64,000 nt of DNA from Delphinus delphis (lineage: Eukaryota > Chordata > Mammalia > Artiodactyla > Delphinidae). Shown piece after piece: positions 49,201 to 52,200 of the stretch. Below the pieces are notes generated by a model that did no database searches, had not been told where the DNA came from, and saw only the letters and a program-made list of their open reading frames with translations. Numbering within the stretch: the first letter of the stretch is position 1; each line of letters begins with the position of its first letter. Where the stretch lies: positions 79,403,458 through 79,467,457 of the forward strand of contig NC_082699.1 in assembly GCF_949987515.2 (NCBI RefSeq), read 5' to 3'. Made by a program: the position numbers and the translations under genes.

Positions 49201-52200
49201 CAGGGGAGCCCCACTGCCCAGCACTGGGCACCCTACTAGCTCCATCACAGGGTTGCGGCCTGGGCTGAGCTGGGAGGGGTCTCTGCACACCATCAGGCTG
49301 GGGCCTCGCCAGAGAGACAGCAGGACCCCGGACTCTGGCCATGGTGGAGGCGACTGGAAGGGAACACTGCTTTCCCAGAAGGGTTCTCCCCGGGGTCCCT
49401 CTAACTGCCACACCCTTCAGGGCAGGGCAGAAGGCTGTGGGGACCCCAGTTCCACTGGGCTGCACAGGACACTCCCTTCTCTGACTGAAGCCTGTATTCC
49501 CCCCTTCAATTCCTATGTTGAAGCCCTAAACCCAGTGTGATGCTGTTTGGAGGTGGGGCCTTTGGGAGGTGATGAAGGTGAGATAAGGTCGTCAGGGTGG
49601 GGCCCTGTGATGGGATTAGTGTCCTCATTAAGACCCCCGAGCCTTCTGCTCTCCCTCCACACATGAGGACACAGCGAGCAGGTGGCTGTCTGCAACCTGG
49701 AGGATAAATGGGCCCGGCCAGCACCCTGACCTCAGACGTGCAGCCTCCAGACTGTGAGGAACACACACCTGTGGTATAAGCCGCCCCGTGTGAGGCGTTT
49801 CGTTACGGCAGCCCGAGCTGCCCAACACCCCGATAACCAGAGGTGAGAAGGAGGCCGAGCAGGGCCAAGGCTGGTCTCCTGCTCTCCAGGGAGTCGGCAA
49901 GGGTAGGTGTGAAGGGAGGACGTGGAGCCGAGGCCACCCCACAGGGACACTGCCCATCCTCGCCCCGAATTCCTCTTTAATAATGACTCGTGGGCTTCCC
50001 TGGTGGCGCAGTGGTTGAGGGTCCGCCTGCCGATGCAGGGTTCATGCCCCGGTCCGGGAAGATCCCACATGCCGCGGAGTGGCTGGGCCCGTGAGCCATG
50101 GCCGCTGAGTCTGCGCGTCCGGAGCCTGTGCTCCGCAACGGGAGAGGCCACAACAGTGAGAGGCCCGCGTACCGCAAAAAAAAAAAAAGAAAAGAAAAAT
50201 CGCAGCCCAAACCTCGTCAAACTGCCCAGAGATTACTTAAGATTTACCGCACAGACACAAAAATAAAATAAAATAAGGCAGCCCAGCGAGCGGCAGCCCC
50301 TGTGACAGCACCATTTGTAGTCGGGATGGAGCAGCCGCCAGACTCATCTGCTTAAGCACAGGGGCTTCTGTTTATTCTGCACTTTCATGTCAAATGAATT
50401 TGGAAAGAAAAAAAGTGACAGGCAGTTTAGGGATAAAAGTCGCATTTCAGCTTCAGTTCAGATTAATGAACTTGTTGGAAGCTGGCGAGGACACAGGCAA
50501 ATCCACAAATCTTAGAACAAAAGAAATTAACTCCTCGCTTAGTGTGTGCCTCAGCCCCGGGGTGTGCTCGTGGGCCCCCCTGCTGCCCAGGTCCTGGGAG
50601 CCAGCTCTGGGCAGCGGCGCTGTGCAGTCCTCGAGCCCCAGCCACACCTCCTGGGGCCCTGGACCCGGCCTGCCCGGGCCAGCTTCCACGCCCCCTGCAC
50701 GCAGGCAGCCCCAAAGCCGGAGCCGTGGTGCCGAGGATTCTGCCCCACTCAGGCCACAGTCCTTCCCAGCAGGGGCAGCCACCCCACCCTGTGTGCCTCC
50801 TGCTCCGGCCTCCACACGCTCCCCTGGCCAGGGCAGCGGCTGCCTCATCCGGCCCATGGCTCTCAATGGGATGGGCAGTGCCCACGGCGTCCAGGAGCTG
50901 CTGCCCGGCCGTTTCCCACCTTCCGTCTGCCCCAACGTGGACGAGGGCTGACCGGCCGACAGAACCGACGGGCTAACTGCCCTACTTCCAGCTGACTCTC
51001 CTCTCGGGTGTTTCTGGAGTCAGGGCCTCACCACAGAAGCACCAGAACCTCCTCCACCTCCAGACCAGATAGCTGGTGGGGGGAAGGGGACCCCAGGACT
51101 CCTGCTGTGAATGTGGGCTACCATGTGGCCCCTCAGCTCCCCACATATTAGGCCAAAACTGACATGGGGCTCAGAGTAGGTTTCTGTCTAAACCGGGAAA
51201 CAGTGCAAAGCCGCCTTGCGAGGCAGACGTGCAGCCTGCCACCCAGGACAGCAGTCAGTGGTGGCCACACTGCCACGGTGGCTCAAGTCATGGTGTGGAA
51301 CACGGGCTTCCGGGAGGGGAGAGGCCAAGGACCCTGCAACCCTCTGCCTCTTCCCAGACACTAGGAGCCAGGCCTGGGGATGCCCACCTCCCGAGCCCCC
51401 CCAGAGCAGGGAGCGGGCAGGGAGCCGTGCCGCCCCTGACCCAGGGCCAGCAGGGTGGGGAGGAGAGGAGAACGCTGCAGCGTTCAAAGGCAACGTGCCT
51501 CTCCTGAGGCCGCCGGCTCCGCCCCAAGAGTTTGGAAGGCGAGGGGCCCCAACATGAGTGAGGGCCGTGCTGAGCGTGGAGGAGGGGCCTGGGCAGCGCC
51601 CTGTTGCATCCCTCTCGGGAGAGGGCTCACAGCAGCCCCGCCACCTCTGAAGTCTTTCTAAAGCCAGGCCCCTCGCGGTGCGGGACTGAGCGTGGCGTCG
51701 CACAGGGAGGGCAGGGATTTGCCAAGGCCATGGCCGTCAGGCGCGGGTCTGGGCTGAGCCCAGGGTCACACGCTGTGTGCCGCCTACCGGGGGCTCCCTG
51801 GGCTCCCCCAGGCTGGCAGCCCCCGCCACGCACACACAGCTTCCTCTCTGCAGAGACTCACAGTGAGGGGTCTGCAGGGGGGTGGGGTCCAGGGCCACCT
51901 CATGCTAACACTGGCACTCAGCTGCTGGGCCACCCGCCTCACCTCCCACCTGTGTCCACCAGCCCCCAACTCTGCCCACTGAGATTTCCAGAACTGCTGG
52001 GGCCTGCCTGCCAGCCCGCCCCTCGGAGGTGTCCTCTCTCCATGGGGGACACAGATCGGGAGGCCCAAGAAGAGCCTTTGGTTCCTGGGCTCAGCCCCGC
52101 TGCCTGGTGGAACCGCCCTGCTTTCTCATCACTGAAGCAGCCCGTAGCCCACACTGGCCTCAGTCCAGCCACGAGCCCCCCACCCCCCTTCTGCCAGGGA

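Noticed and set aside
9381..50198. Repeated GGGTTCGA-type box-B motifs as tRNA genes
   Set aside because: They belong to tRNA-derived SINE heads; no complete cloverleaf is present at any of them.
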